This document shows positions 35,201 to 47,249 of a DNA stretch of 64,000 nt, in pieces; positions within the stretch are counted from its first letter, which is position 1; each line of letters opens with the position of its first letter. Source of the stretch: Chlamydomonas reinhardtii (lineage: Eukaryota; Chlorophyta; Chlorophyceae; Chlamydomonadales; Chlamydomonadaceae); NCBI RefSeq assembly GCF_000002595.2, contig NC_057019.1:5825837-5889836 (forward strand), in the 5' to 3' direction. The translations under genes and the position numbers were made by a program. Below the pieces are notes generated by a model. The model ran no database searches. It was not told the origin of the DNA and saw only the letters and a program-made list of their open reading frames with translations.

Positions 35201-36008
35201 CCTCCGCTCCTGCCCGAACCCCCGCTCACTTGTGCACGCCCCCCCTGCCACAGTCCTGGGCCCCTTCCGCACCGACCACTGGAGCCCCGCCTCCGCGCAC
35301 TACTGGACCACCGCGGGCTACGAGCCGTCAGCGGTGTCGGACATGCTGCTGGCGGTATCGCAGGTGTACACAGGCAACAACCAGGTGTCCACGATGCGGC
35401 TGCCGGGTCAGCCCGAGGTGGAAGCTCTGCTGACGGCGGCGGCGGCGGCCCTGGACAACGGCACGGAGCCGGCGGCGGTGGCGGCGCGGCTGGATGCGGG
35501 CGTGCCGGCGGCGCTGGATGCGGGGTGGGCGCCGTATGTGCTGGCTGACGTCAGTGGCAAGGGCGGCAACAGCAGTAGCAGTAGCGAGCTGCCGGGCTGG
35601 CTGTTGCTGTACCGGGTCCAGGTCGGGTACACGGAGCCGGTGGCGCCGGTCCAGGTGGGTGCTGGCGGGCTCCCGCGCAGGGGCGTCGTGGAGATGTGGC
35701 TTTGGGCGATCATTGCTCGGACTTGGGAATGACATGGCTCGCCTCCGCATCTGCCTGCTGTTTCCCTTTCTCCTCAACCTCCCCAACAAACCATTCCGCC
35801 CCCAACAACTTCGCCTTATCTTGATTAATCATGAATGTAACCCCGCCGCGCCCCTGGTGCCTGCTTCCCCTCGCGCAGCCGCCTCTGCCGCCCAATACCA
35901 ACTCCACATCCGTGTCCAAGCAGGCCATCGTGGTCATCGCGGTGGTGCTAGGGCTGGTGGCGGCGCTCACAGGCGTCGTGGCGCTGGAGGTGCGTGTCAG
36001 TGTGTTTG

Positions 36009-36097
<89 letters not shown>

Positions 36098-39000
36098 GTG
36101 CCCTTCGCAGATTTAGTATGTGCCTTGCGCAGTGCGCTGGGTGCTGGTCGTGTTTTGATCGCGATCAGCGGCCTGTGGGCTGCCCGCGGGCTGCCTCATG
36201 GTCTTCTTAGGGGGGTTTCACATGTGACAACCCGGTTTCGGTGAATCCACCTGGCTTCGGCGAAGCCAGGGGCGAATCCGATTCACATGCGGCTGCCTCG
36301 AATCCACCTTGGGTGGGCGCCAATCCAGCTCTGGAAGGGCCGAACTATGTCTCCGCATACAATCCCAGCGCTCCCATACTCTTATTTTACACGCATAGTG
36401 AGTTCCCGATGCGTGACTCGCCCGCAACCGCGACATGCCGAGTCCACCTCGCTCCATACACCGCCCCCGAACATTCTGTATGGCACATAAAGTGCTTTGA
36501 AGCGTTTTTGTTGCATAGTTGGTGCGACCACGGTGTAATCCTCGTGCAGGAGCTAGGAAAGCCCAACATGTCGAAACATCCGAGGCGTGCGCGCTCATGG
36601 AGGATGCTCTAGCCCCGCTCCCACCTACAATATAATATTATGAAGATCATAACCATTTTGATGGAGGCTGTCGCAACTATAAGCGCACTCTGCTCCACGG
36701 CACACAGCAATGCTCGTCGCCGCGAGGGTTTCGGCGTCCAAGTGGTTGATATCACATGATTGGGGTAAGAAAATAGTATAGAAAATTTCAGACGTCTCGA
36801 AACTAAGTATGTGTGTTGGGCGAATCCGGGCTGCGGACCCGGATTCGCGAGCTGGCTTCGGACCTGGTTTCGGGGGTGGTTTCGACCTGGTTTCGACCTG
36901 GTTTCGACCCGAAGCTAGCTTCGCATGTCACATGTGAAACCCCCCTTAGCGTTCTCCTGCCGTCTCTGTCGCTGCGCGCCCACGCCACGCGCGCACACGC
37001 ACAGGTGCGGAACAAGCGGCGGCACAAGGACCTGTTGGGCCGCGTGAAGCCGCCGCTGGGCGACCCAGACACCACCATCGTGGTGGCCTCCATTCAGGTG
37101 TGTGCGCCGGAGGTGTGTGCGCCGGAGTGCGCGCAGGGCCCGCAGCGCTACGGTGCACCGGTAGATGCCCCTCCGTTGCTGAGCTCATGAGGTTGTCATG
37201 CCGTGCATTCGCGCATTCGCCCAACAACCCGGCTTGGCTTCAACACCCGCCAAGCCACTCTACGGGGTTCTTTACCTTGCGCTTCTGCTACTGCTGGTAC
37301 TGCTGCTGCTGCTACTGCTGGTACTGCTGCTGCTACTGCTACTGACGCTTCTGCTGCTGCTCCTGCTCCCTAGGACTTTGACGAGCTGTGGGAGGCGCTC
37401 ATCAGCGACGCCAGCGAGCGGGCGCTGCAGCAGTTCAGCGACCTAGTCGACGACCTGCTCAGCAGGTTCAGGTGGGAGGGGCGGGCCGTGAGCTTGCATA
37501 TGCGCGTACGGTATTGATGCCGGAAGGAGTTCGGGTGTTGGCCGACTGCGGGGATGGCGGAAGCACACGGCGGCTGGGGGAGACGGGGGCTTCGGCCCGC
37601 CCGCACACAACTTACCGTATGCCATCAGGCTAAATGCTCAGCGCAACGGCACGGCACGCGCTGCTGTGTGCGGGGCGGCCGCGCTGAACGACATGTCGAA
37701 CAGCCCCCCACGCCGCGACTCCCGCCCTGCAGCGGCTACCGCGCTCCCTCGGAGGAGGAGGACGTGGTGGTGGCTTTCCACTGCCCGCGCGACGCCTGCG
37801 AGTTCGCGCTGGAGCTGCAGCGCGGCCTGCTGGCGCAGCGCTGGCCGCGCCACGTGCTGGAGATGGAGCAGTTCCGGCCGCACTACCTGGCGCAGAGGTG
37901 CGGGCGCGGAAAGGGCGGTTGCCGTTCGTGCGAGACGGCGTGATGATGGGGTGGCAGATGACAGAACCTGCACAGCTACAGAGAACTAACGCTCAACCAA
38001 CCTCGGGTGTGGGGTCAGGTGCATTGGGCACGGCCAGACTGCGTTTGAGCGATGGGGCAGGTCACTAACGCGGCTCATGGATCTGCCTGTGTACCTGCCC
38101 TTATTGCTTGTGAGTGCAGGAAGAAACCGAGCTTCAGTCAGAGCTACGGGCACGGGCCCTCTCGCGTGCCGCTGTCGCCCTTGGTTACGACTGGGCCCAT
38201 GGTGAGGCCCTTGATTCCTGAGCGCGCACACACCACCGCAGTCACGCCTGCCCACCCTGCCAAACCCGCCGATCCTGCCATCGTGCACATCCACTTCGCG
38301 CCCTTGCAACGCACCACAAGCAGCTTTTGAATTGCATTCGTGTACGACACACATCGCGTGACAGGCCCTCTTTTCTGACGCACACACTGCTCACACACCC
38401 AAACGCACAGGCTGAGGACGACGACAAGCTTTTCACGCTCGACACGCGCGCCGACAACGTGCGGTCCTTCGGCGAGCAGTGCGTGGCGTCGTGGCAACAC
38501 GCCGAGCCGCACACGCCGGACGCGGAGCTGGCGTTCTGCGGCATTCGCGCGCGCCTGGGCGTGTGCGCGGTGGGGTTCAGCCGACTGGGACTGGAGCTGG
38601 AGCCGGGGCACCGGCGCTACATATTCAGTGGCGAGGTGAAGCAGTTCATGCCATAGGGGGCAGGGGCAGGGGCGTGGACGTTGCGCGGCGCGATTGTGGG
38701 GTTGGGGGAAGCGTGGGAAATGGCAGCGCTGCACAGTATGGGAAGAAGCGGCCTCACATTGGCTGCGTGTGTATGTCGCGGACGGGCGTGGCTTCCGAAG
38801 CGCGCTTGCGCGAATCTGTATACTGTTGATTGTCGGTGTCTGACGTGTGTCCTCGTCACTCACTCACTCGCTCGCCTGCTCGCTCGCTTGCTCGCTCGCT
38901 TGTCAGGCGGTGGAGGTGGCTGCCGCGGCTGCCGCTGCGGCCCAGGGCGGCATGGTGCTCATCCCGCAGTCCACCTTCCGGCAGCTGCACCTGGAGATGC

Positions 39001-42000
39001 TGGCAGAGCAGTGCCTGGTGGGTGGCGGCTGTGCGGCAGCGGGGCATGGGGCAGGGGGCTGGATCGCCGCCGGGATGGGGCGGTAGCCGTGCGGCCGCGT
39101 TTCGGCGGACCGAGCATGTCGCACCTCGATGCATGACAACACCCCTGCCGGGTGTCTCCATGCGGCGTCGCCCCATCATCTTCCCACCTCATCCCCGCCT
39201 CCTCCCCGCCTCCTCCCCACCTCATCCCTGCCCCAGCCCCGCCTTATCCCCGCCTCATCCCCGCTTCCTCCTGCCCGCAGTTCTGCCACCTGGGCGAGTA
39301 CCAGCTGACCTCCGAGCTGCCGCCCATGGACCTGTACCTGGCGCTGGACCGCCAGCTGCTGGGCCGACTGGCGCTGTTCGGGCCGCTGTCCTGCTACCTG
39401 CAGGTGCGGCGCGCGGGGGGCTGGGCGGGGGCGTAGCCGCTCATGTGAAGAACGGGGGAGGGGGTTGCAGGGATGTTTGGAAAAGCGGTACAGGGGGGGG
39501 AGCCATCCATGCGTTTCGGGGTTGGGGTGCGGGGGCAGGGTCGAGTGCGGGGGCATCTGAAAGGGGGTAATTCGTGCCATGCCGGACTCACGAACGATAG
39601 CACCCAGAGACCGGAGGGAGTACGGTAGGTGCGGCACTGCGGCCTACCGGAACGGGGATGCGTTGGAATGGCCTTGGCACGTGGAGCGCAAGGGCAGTCC
39701 CTCAGCGCCTGTCAGCAACACACACACAACACGAATTCCACCATGTACCATGCTACCGTAAACGACGCCCTGACGGTCCTGATGCCCTTGTCGCTCTTCG
39801 CTGTTGGCCTCCTGCCACGTCGCCACCTGCAGTGGAGCCAGGGCGCCTTCGCCGCGCCCGTGCACTCGGCCAGCATGGTGTTCACACACGTGGTGGGCGT
39901 GCAGACGCTGCTGGCGTGGAACTACGACCTCATGCAGGTGGGGTTGTTCCCAATTAACTTGCGGAGGTCTGGAGGCCCAGCACAGACTTGTTCGGGCGGT
40001 GGGACTGGTGGCATCAGGTGTGCGCAGGCTCGTACGCCTGTGCCCTCTTCAGCTCAAACCCACCTGTTCCCATTTTCTTCCACCTCCTGAGCCTCCACCT
40101 TCTCCACCCGCACCTTCCTCACCGCCATCCGCTGCCCGCACTTGCGCCCCCGCGCCTGCCGTCTGCCTCCCCCCCACGTGGTACGCAGGACGTGATCGAG
40201 ACGTTCACGCGGCTGGCGCAGGTGGAGCTGCAGCAGGCGGGCGGCTACCTGGTGGAGCACGTGGAGGGCTTCATGCTCACCGCCTTCCACTCGCCCGCGG
40301 ACGCCATCCTGTGGGGCCTGCGCATGCAGGAGCTCATGCTCAAGGAGGACTGGTGAGGGTGGGGGCCAGCGGGGGTGGGGAGGGGGCCGGCGGCCGGCGG
40401 CCTGGGGTGGGGTGGGGGGGCGCAGGGGGCAGGGGGCGCAGAGGCAGGGGGCGCAGGGGGCAGGGGGCGGGCGGGGGGAGATGCGAGAGGGAATGAACCA
40501 GCTCCACGACGTTTCTACCGCATAGCCCCCCTTCGATTTACCCTGAGCTGCACTCGTGTCCCCGACCCGCGCTCGCGCCCAGGCCCGACGAGCTGCTGTC
40601 ACATGAACTGTGTGAGGAGGTGACGGTGACGGTGCCGGTACGCGGCGGCGAGGTGACCAGCGCTACGGTGTTCCGGGGGCCCCGCCTGAAGACCGGCATC
40701 GACATCGGCCAGGTGCTGGCGCGCCTGCACACCATGACCGGCCGCATGACCTACCGCGGCAAGGTCATGAACCGCGCCGCGCGCATCAGCGCCGCCGCAA
40801 GCAGCGGGCAGGTGCGTGCGGTGCGGGGAACGCGCATGCGGCGCTGCTTGGGGCGTGCAGGGCGTCTTCTGGGGGCCGCTGCGGAGGTCGCACTGCAGGC
40901 TGCGGCCGAGTGCCTTCACGTGGGCCCTTCATGACGCTACCAAGTTCGCTTCACCGACACCTCCTGATCTCCTGCTGCAATGACACAGTCCGAACAGCAA
41001 ACCGTTTAACCACGCATTTTCCCGCTCGTGTGTGGACGCACGCAGGTGCTGTGCAGCGCCGAGGCCTGGGAGAGCTGCACCGCCAACCCCAACGCCCTGC
41101 GGCTGGTGTCGGGCACCAGCCTGGGCCTGTTCCAACTCAAGGGCATTGCGGAGCGCATCGAGGTCTTCCACTGCACGTGAGCTGGTGCCGTACATGCAGC
41201 CTGCGCCTGCAACAAAGCTTAGGCTGGGTAGCGGTCAGGTGCAGGGTAATGGCGCGGCTTCGAGGCGGCAGGACGTGCTTCTCAATGCTCTCGCCTGTGT
41301 GTGCTCCCACGTCTGGTGCGCGCAGGTACCAGCGGCAGTTCCCCGCAGCCGCCTCCACTCGTCGCAGCAGCACCGTGTCGCAGGGCATGCACTCCTCCGA
41401 CAACCACACCGCCGCGACGGCGGCGGCGGTGGCGGCGGCCGCCGGCAGCTTGGCCGCCGCCGCCAGCACGCGCCGCCGCTCCACCGTAGTGCTGTCCACC
41501 ACCTCCCACCACTCGCACCACCTCTCCTCCCACCACACCGGCTCACACCGCACCTCCCACCACACCGGCTCGCACCGCACCTCCCACCACACCAGCGCTG
41601 CCTTCGAGCACGCCTCCGCCTCGGCCTCCGCCTCCGAGGCTCTCGGCCACGTCATCGTGGGTGGCGCCGCCGGCATCGGCGCCGTCGGCGGCGCCGCCGG
41701 CATCGGCGCCGTCGGCGGCGCCGCCGGGCGGCGGCCGTCGGCGGCCTCGTCAGCCATGGCTGCCCGCAGCAGCATGGGGCCGGTGCACGTGACGGACATG
41801 CTGACGCTCATGGGAGTGGACCATTCGGCGGGCGCCGCGCCGGGCAGCATGCCGGGAGTGGCCATGGGCCACATCCCTGCCTCACCCACGCAGCCCACGC
41901 CGCTGCTGGTGCCTATCGCCGCGAGCGGCATCGCAGACGCGGCGGGCATGGCCGCCGGCCCCGGGACCGGCACGGGGCCTTCAGGCAGCTCGCCTGGATC

Positions 42001-45000
42001 TCGGTGGCACGGCGGCGCAGGCGGAGGTGGCGCGGCGGCGGCGGCTGTGGCGCCGGTGCCAGGGGTTTCCATGGGTGGGCAGAGTAGCGTTGGCGGGTCA
42101 CCGAGCAGCAACGGCCCAGCCACCGCTGTGGCGACGGCGCGCGCTGCCCTGGCTGCAGTGCTGCAGTCCCGCACGCGCTCCGCCTCCGCCATCCACCTCT
42201 CCAACCAGCAGCAGCCCCTCCGCACGCGCTCGGCTCGCAGCCGCCGGCCAGCACTGGCGCCGGCGCCAGGCAGCAGCGCAGACTCAGCCTCCGAGCCGCA
42301 GGTTTCCCTGCTTGACTCCGCCGGAGCGCCTCCCGGCGTGCCCGGATCCCCGGGCCCCTCAGTGCTGGGCCTCGCCGCCCGGACCGCCTCTCGAAACCGG
42401 CTCGCGGTGCTGCAGGCGGCGGCGGCAGCACCAGGTGCCGCCGACGCGCGTCTGGCGTCACCCAAGGCGGCGGCCCAACTCGAGCGGCCCGGCGGCGGGA
42501 ACTTGGGAGGCGGCGGCAGCTTCGGACATGGCAGCAGTGGCGAAGGCGACGACGGCGGCGAGGAGGACGACGAGGATGGCATGGCGGCACTGACTGCGGC
42601 GTCCGTGGCGGCGGCGGCGGCGGCGCACCAGCAGCATATCTTCGGCACCAGCACGGTCGCCGCCGCCGCTGTGGCTGCGGGCGGCAGCGGCGCCAATGCG
42701 GTCGCGGCGGTGTACGCGATGCTGCCGAGTGTGGTGCTGTCGGCAGGGGTGCCGCACGCGGCTGTGTCCGCCGCCGCGGCAAATGCAGCGACAGCGGCGT
42801 CCTCGAGCAACCCTGCAAACCTGCACCCGCCCAGCGGCGTGGGGCTGGCGCTGGAGCTCATTGACGAGGCGGGGGCGAACGAGGGAGACGGTAGCAGCGC
42901 CGAAGCCAGCGTGAGCAGCAAGCGGACGAAGACCGGAACGGGCGTGGCAGAGGTTGCCGCCAGCGCTGCCGCGATGTTGGGGCCGTCGGCGGCGGTCTCG
43001 CCGCGCCCAGGCGAGCCGTCTCCCATGCTGGCCACCATCGGCGAAGTGGTGCTTGGCAAAAGCGCCTCCTTTGGCCTGGCCGGCGCCAACAGCACCTTCC
43101 CTGGTAGTGGGGCCTCCGAGGGCGGTGCCGCCGCGACCACCACGCCGGGTAACGCTCACGACAGTGGCAGCGCTGCAGGCCGACAGCACCCCGGCTCCGC
43201 GCGCGTCCGCCGCCGCAGCCGCGGTGGCAGCGGCGGCTCCGCCGGCGCCTTGCTGCGCTCGCCCATCCAGCTGCCGCTGCCGCCGCCGCAGCCATCGTCG
43301 GCGCTGGCGCTGTCCGGCAACGTCTACAGCAGCGACTTCGGCGCGGCCTTTGGCGACACGATGGAGGGCGCCAGCGCCGCCGCCGCCGCTGCTTATGGAT
43401 GCCCGGTGTCGCACCTGCTCGCCGGCGCCGGCGGCGCCAACGCCGAACCCCCCTTCGACAAGCCTTTGGTCGAGACGTTGGAGGTGACGGCGTCCACAAA
43501 CGGCCTTGGCCGCACTGGCTACGGTATCACCGCCTCCTCCGCCGCTGACTCCATTGGCAGCTCCCTGCAGGGCGGCGGAGGCGGAGGCGAGGGCAGGCAG
43601 GTTGGGCGGACCGGAAGCGCCACAAGCGGCCACATGGCGTACCTGGCAGGCATTGGCGCGATCAGGGCCGCGCCGGCGACACACACCACCGCCAGCGGCA
43701 GCGGCTTTAACGTGGCCAGCGCCAACAGCGTCGAGAGCCCGGTGCACAGCGGCAGCACGCCGCATACCACCGGCGGCGGCATCAGGACGCTAGTCGCCAG
43801 CGCCGGCGCCAACAACGGCCACGGAGGTGCGGGCGGCGCAGCGAAGGTGCTGTCAGCGGCGGCGGCCGCGCTCACGAGCCCCGTGGGCAGCGGGGCTGCG
43901 GGCGGCAGCGGTAGCAGCAGCAGCGGCGGCGGCGGCGGCGCGGGCGTGTTCAAACGCACGCCGCGCAGCTCCCTGGCCTCGTCCCCTTCGCACCTGCACT
44001 CTCCGCCGCAGTCGCAGCCGCACGCACACAGCTTATTGGGCACGCAGCTCCCACAGCAGCAACAGATGCCGTTGCCATCGGCGCCGCTGGGCCTGACACT
44101 GCCAGCGCCGGCGCTGGTGTCCGCCGAAGGCACCGAGTCCTCAGCTGCCCAGGCGTCTGTCGCCAGCTCTGTCCTCAATATCGTGTCCTCAAGCCTCGAC
44201 CCCCACACCGAAGCCCTGGCCGCCGCCGCCGCCTCTGCAGCGGCCGATGCCGCGCATGGCAAAGACGCAGCACGGGCAGTAGAGTCGAAGACCAGTGGCG
44301 ACACGCCATCGGAGGGTGTGCCTGCAACAGCTGTGCCGGCGGTGGCTGCCGATGCGGCATCAGAGCAAGCGGCGGCGGGCCGAGAGCAGCTGAGCTTGGC
44401 TCCGGCGGTCGCGGCCGAGGCTCAAGGCCAGCACGAGCAGTCAGGTACAGGAGCAGCAGGGGCGCAACAGCCGGCGCTGGATGGCGAGCCGGCGAGGGAG
44501 GGCGCCGCCGCCAGCGGGGATGCTGTCCCCGGTTCCGCGCAAGCAGGCACGGAGCACGGCTCTGCCGGCAGCGGCAACCTCCGAGTCGTGACCGGCGCAA
44601 AGGCAGGAGCAGCACCTGTCAATATCAGCGGACCGGCCGTAGGTGGCAAGCACTTGCAGAGCGGTGTCACGGCGCCGCCAGGCGCCAGTGGCGGCGCAGC
44701 CGCGGCGGCCGCCATTGCTGCCGCCGGCCGGCCTGGCCGCGCCATGGGCGTTGTATCCAGCGATATGCCCTCCAATGTGGCCTCACCGGGCAGCCCCTGG
44801 GTCAGCGGCTACAGCGAGTTGGACAGCACACTGGCCGGCGCCGCCAGCTCGGTCTACGCCTACTCGGCTGGCGGCGGCGCCGGCGGCGGCGGCGCCGGCA
44901 GCCGCCAGGTGCTGCGGATGGCGGCTGCCACATCGACCGGGTCGGTGTCGGTTCCGGGATCCGCGCCGACGCCGGCAGCGATGTCATCGACGGCGGGCGG

Positions 45001-45688
45001 CGGCGGCGTGGTGCTCGTGCGCAGCCGAGCAGGCGGGCGCGGCGTGGTGCGGCCGGGCTGCAGCGGCAGCGTGGAGGGCAGCGGCGCGAGCAGCGTCGAG
45101 GAGAACGGCGGCCCCCTGGCGGCGGGACCTATTGACGATCTTAGCAATGGCGGCGGCAGCGGCAGTGGCGACAGCGGCCCCGCAGCGGTCACCGACACGC
45201 CCGGTGGAGCGTCGGGGGCGCTGCGGGTGCCCTCTCGCAAGCAACTGCGCGGTGGCGGCGCTGGTGGTGGCGGCGCCAACGGAAGCGCTGGCAGCGGCCG
45301 TGGCGAGGGCCGGCGGCTCAGCCCCATTCGCAGCTCCAGCAACACAGCAGACGGCGGCACCCCCTCGCTGGCGGCGGCGGCGGCAGTGTACGGCATCGAC
45401 ATGCCACCCGAGGCTGCGTACCATAGCAGCGGCAACGATGACAACGCTGCCCTGGCAGCGGCGTTTGGGGTTGGCATGCCGCCGCCGCCGCCACCAGTTG
45501 CCCCTGCAGACCGCAGCCGGGGTGGGTTCCATGGTGACTTGGCCGCGGCGGCGGCGGCGTTTGGGGTCGGGCCGCCGCCGCCGGCGCCGCTGGCTGGCCT
45601 CGGTGACTACAACCTGCCAGGTGTCAGGAGCCCCACGCCAGAGCAGCTGGCGGAGGCGATGAAACTACTTGGAGAGTCGCACCACTAA
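32297..45688 (+). CDS. Receptor-type protein: solute-binding ectodomain, TM helix, tandem class III nucleotide cyclase domains
   Basis: Twenty-one exons, all phase-consistent, encode 2,614 residues. First exons: 32297-32412, 32496-32571, 32814-33073, 33530-33643, 33762-33901, 34166-34428, 34679-35153, 35254-35654, 35879-35989. Then 37005-37097, 37374-37471, 37733-37897, 38120-38201, 38411-38635, 38907-39017, 39281-39403, 39833-39937, 40189-40352, 40583-40811, 41046-41176, 41326-45688. A signal peptide (MGLHELWRLVLLALLLVASC) leads into an ABC-type family 1 solute-binding domain (GVPLGGAPTLLYYRKDVFDR, VPATWEQLLATAQRW). Exon 9 has the membrane helix (AIVVIAVVLGLVAALTGVVA). Exons 10-15 form cyclase domain 1 and exons 17-20 domain 2. 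Domain 2 keeps the transition-state Asn/Arg (YRGKVMNRAARIS), but usual metal-ligand Asp positions carry Ser (VVASIQDFDELW) and His (VFTHVVGVQ). Exon 21 is a Ser/Gly/Ala-rich tail. Adenylyl versus guanylyl specificity, and activity itself, are open. Confidence 0.85.
35171..35202 (+). repeat. 32-bp copy of an exon start inside the next intron
   Basis: An exact 32-base copy of 34673-34704 (the exon 7 acceptor plus its first 26 coding bases, starting GCGCAGTTCTACGCGGGGCC) lies inside the 100-base intron 7 of the cyclase-receptor gene. Confidence 0.95.
36012..36092 (+). repeat. (GT)n microsatellite in cyclase-receptor intron 9
   Basis: About 40 GT units starting some 22 bases after the 5' splice site at 35990, sense orientation. 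Confidence 0.95.
36210..36945. mobile_element. Non-autonomous TIR DNA transposon (PIF/Harbinger-like), 736 bp
   Basis: The termini are perfect inverted repeats of at least 19 bp, GGGGGGTTTCACATGTGAC at 36210 and its complement ending at 36945. They are flanked by direct TTA at 36207-36209 and 36946-36948. A 3-bp TTA/TAA duplication with G-rich ends fits the PIF/Harbinger superfamily; a CTTAG five-base duplication is an alternative reading. The interior is AT-richer than the host gene and has no transposase frame. Both sub-terminal regions carry repeated CGAATCC motifs, and the right one has tandem GGTTTCGACCT units. It sits in intron 9 of the cyclase-receptor gene, just after the exon encoding the membrane helix. 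The near-identical ends suggest a fairly recent insertion. Confidence 0.8.
37275..37372 (+). repeat. CTG/CTA-rich triplet repeat at an intron 3' end
   Basis: Imperfect (CTGCTA/CTGGTA/CTGCTG)n runs up to the acceptor of exon 11 of the cyclase-receptor gene and acts as its pyrimidine-rich tract. Confidence 0.8.
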
Positions 45689-47249
45689 CCAACATTGGAA
45701 GCGCACTAACATGCTTAAGAACACGAAAGATGTGCTGAAGTTGAAGGAGATCGAGGTCAATCAAGACAGTCTCCCTGCCGCTGCCGGTGAAGTGGTTGTT
45801 CGCGTTGGCAGTACTGCTTGTCGCGCTACTGCTGCGCCTGCTACTGGGAGCAGTGATGATCAGCAGGCGGCTGCGCCTTGCCAAGCTTGTTTGTTCCTTG
45901 TTTTAGCCAACGCATATACGCATTGGCCACGTGCAATGACTGAAGGTCTCCTGAAGGCAAACGTCTGGCCGTTGAAGACGTCGGGCTTGATAGCAATAAA
46001 GTGCGCTTCACGATTGCGGAAGTCTGGACGCATCGGGCGATGGCGGGGTGCGATTAGGCGGCATGATCTTTGTTTGTTCTGATGAACGGTGCCACGATAG
46101 CGCCGGGTTGTCCCTGCATGTGTCCAGGCGTTGCAGGATTGTGGTAGGGGAGCGCTAGGGCAGCTGACACTGCTGCTGCGCTTGAAATCATGTTTGGAGC
46201 TTCCGTAGATTACATGCGCAGTTCGTTGAAATGATGTGTGGTTGGCTGTGACCCATATCCCGGTCCGCCAGCATGGGTAGTTGGCAAGGTGACCAAGCGG
46301 GCGGACCAGTCAACCAGGTTCCATTACGGGTGACTCCGTGCGTGCACGTGTAAGCAATGAAGGCATCTCTGTGCAGGCGTGTGCGCTGGAAGGAAAGCAG
46401 CGCTTGGCCGTGTTGATATGGTAGCAGCAGTGTGCGTTTGGTAGCAGCAGTGTGCATATGGTCACGCTTGTGGAAAAGTTCGAAAGGTACTTGTACAGGA
46501 TGTCGCTTCGCTCCCGGGGCTTAGCCCGTAGTCGGAGTCGAATAATCGGACCATGAGCGCGTCCCCAGGTGACAAGCAGCGGTGACGTGGCTACGCCATG
46601 CCGGTATGCTGACGTCTGTTTACGATATGGTGCCAAGGGCTGTCGCTCTGGTGCTGTGGTGCAGTAACTTGGGCCCTATCTGGCCGGCTAACTTTGCAGT
46701 GGGGCTGTAAGCTTGCCCGCCCTGCCTGGCCGCTTAAAAAATGTTGTTGTGGAGCGGAGGTCGCGTCCGAAGGCAGGTGTGAAGGGGTATCTCCGTCGTG
46801 GAGGGAGTACTGGTGGTTAACTGCAGCGCACAGTTGGCTCACCCGCATGCTTTGTGCGTTGATAACGTGGTAGCCTTGAATGCGAACTGCGTGTGTTGGT
46901 AGCAATGAATGAGTAGAGCGTGACGCGGGGAGTCCTTCAGGACACCCTGCAGGACCAAATGGCCTCCTGAGCATTGACAGGTTGACAGGCATTGTGACAG
47001 AGGCGCCCTCTACCTGACAAAGTGGTTTGTAAGGTACACGCTGTGCGTCATATATGATTAACGTCTATACTTCTGGGGCGACTATGCTGGTAGGGGGGAA
47101 CCATGGGTTTCGGGAGGGGCACGCCCCGTTGCGCGGACGTGGGGCGGTCTTGTCACGCTACAGCCTGTCCGATTGCAGCAGTTCCGCGCGCTTAAGTACC
47201 TCTCCGCGCCAGCCCATACCATATACCATTTATAGCGTCATACAACACC
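45689..47249. other. Intergenic: cyclase-receptor 3' UTR and APS kinase promoter
   Basis: TGTAA at 46349-46353 probably ends the receptor transcript (3' UTR about 660 bases). The remaining 900 bases upstream of the APS kinase ATG contain no supported gene. An AT-rich patch CCATTTATAGCGTC near 47227-47240 lies just before the start codon. Confidence 0.45.
46349..46353 (+). terminator. TGTAA poly(A) signal of the cyclase-receptor gene
   Basis: First TGTAA after the stop codon at 45686-45688. Confidence 0.5.

Noticed and set aside
35494-36210. Open frames through the (GT)n repeat giving poly Val-Cys
   Set aside because: Microsatellite translation artefact inside an intron.
36241-36612. 123-residue frame inside the TIR element
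   Set aside because: No similarity to any transposase and no support beyond being open; the element appears non-coding.
41137-43143. 668-residue open frame on the minus strand opposite the receptor tail
   Set aside because: It is antisense to a strongly supported exon. It is a shadow of codon bias in GC-rich Ala/Gly/Ser sequence, with no domain and no splice logic of its own.
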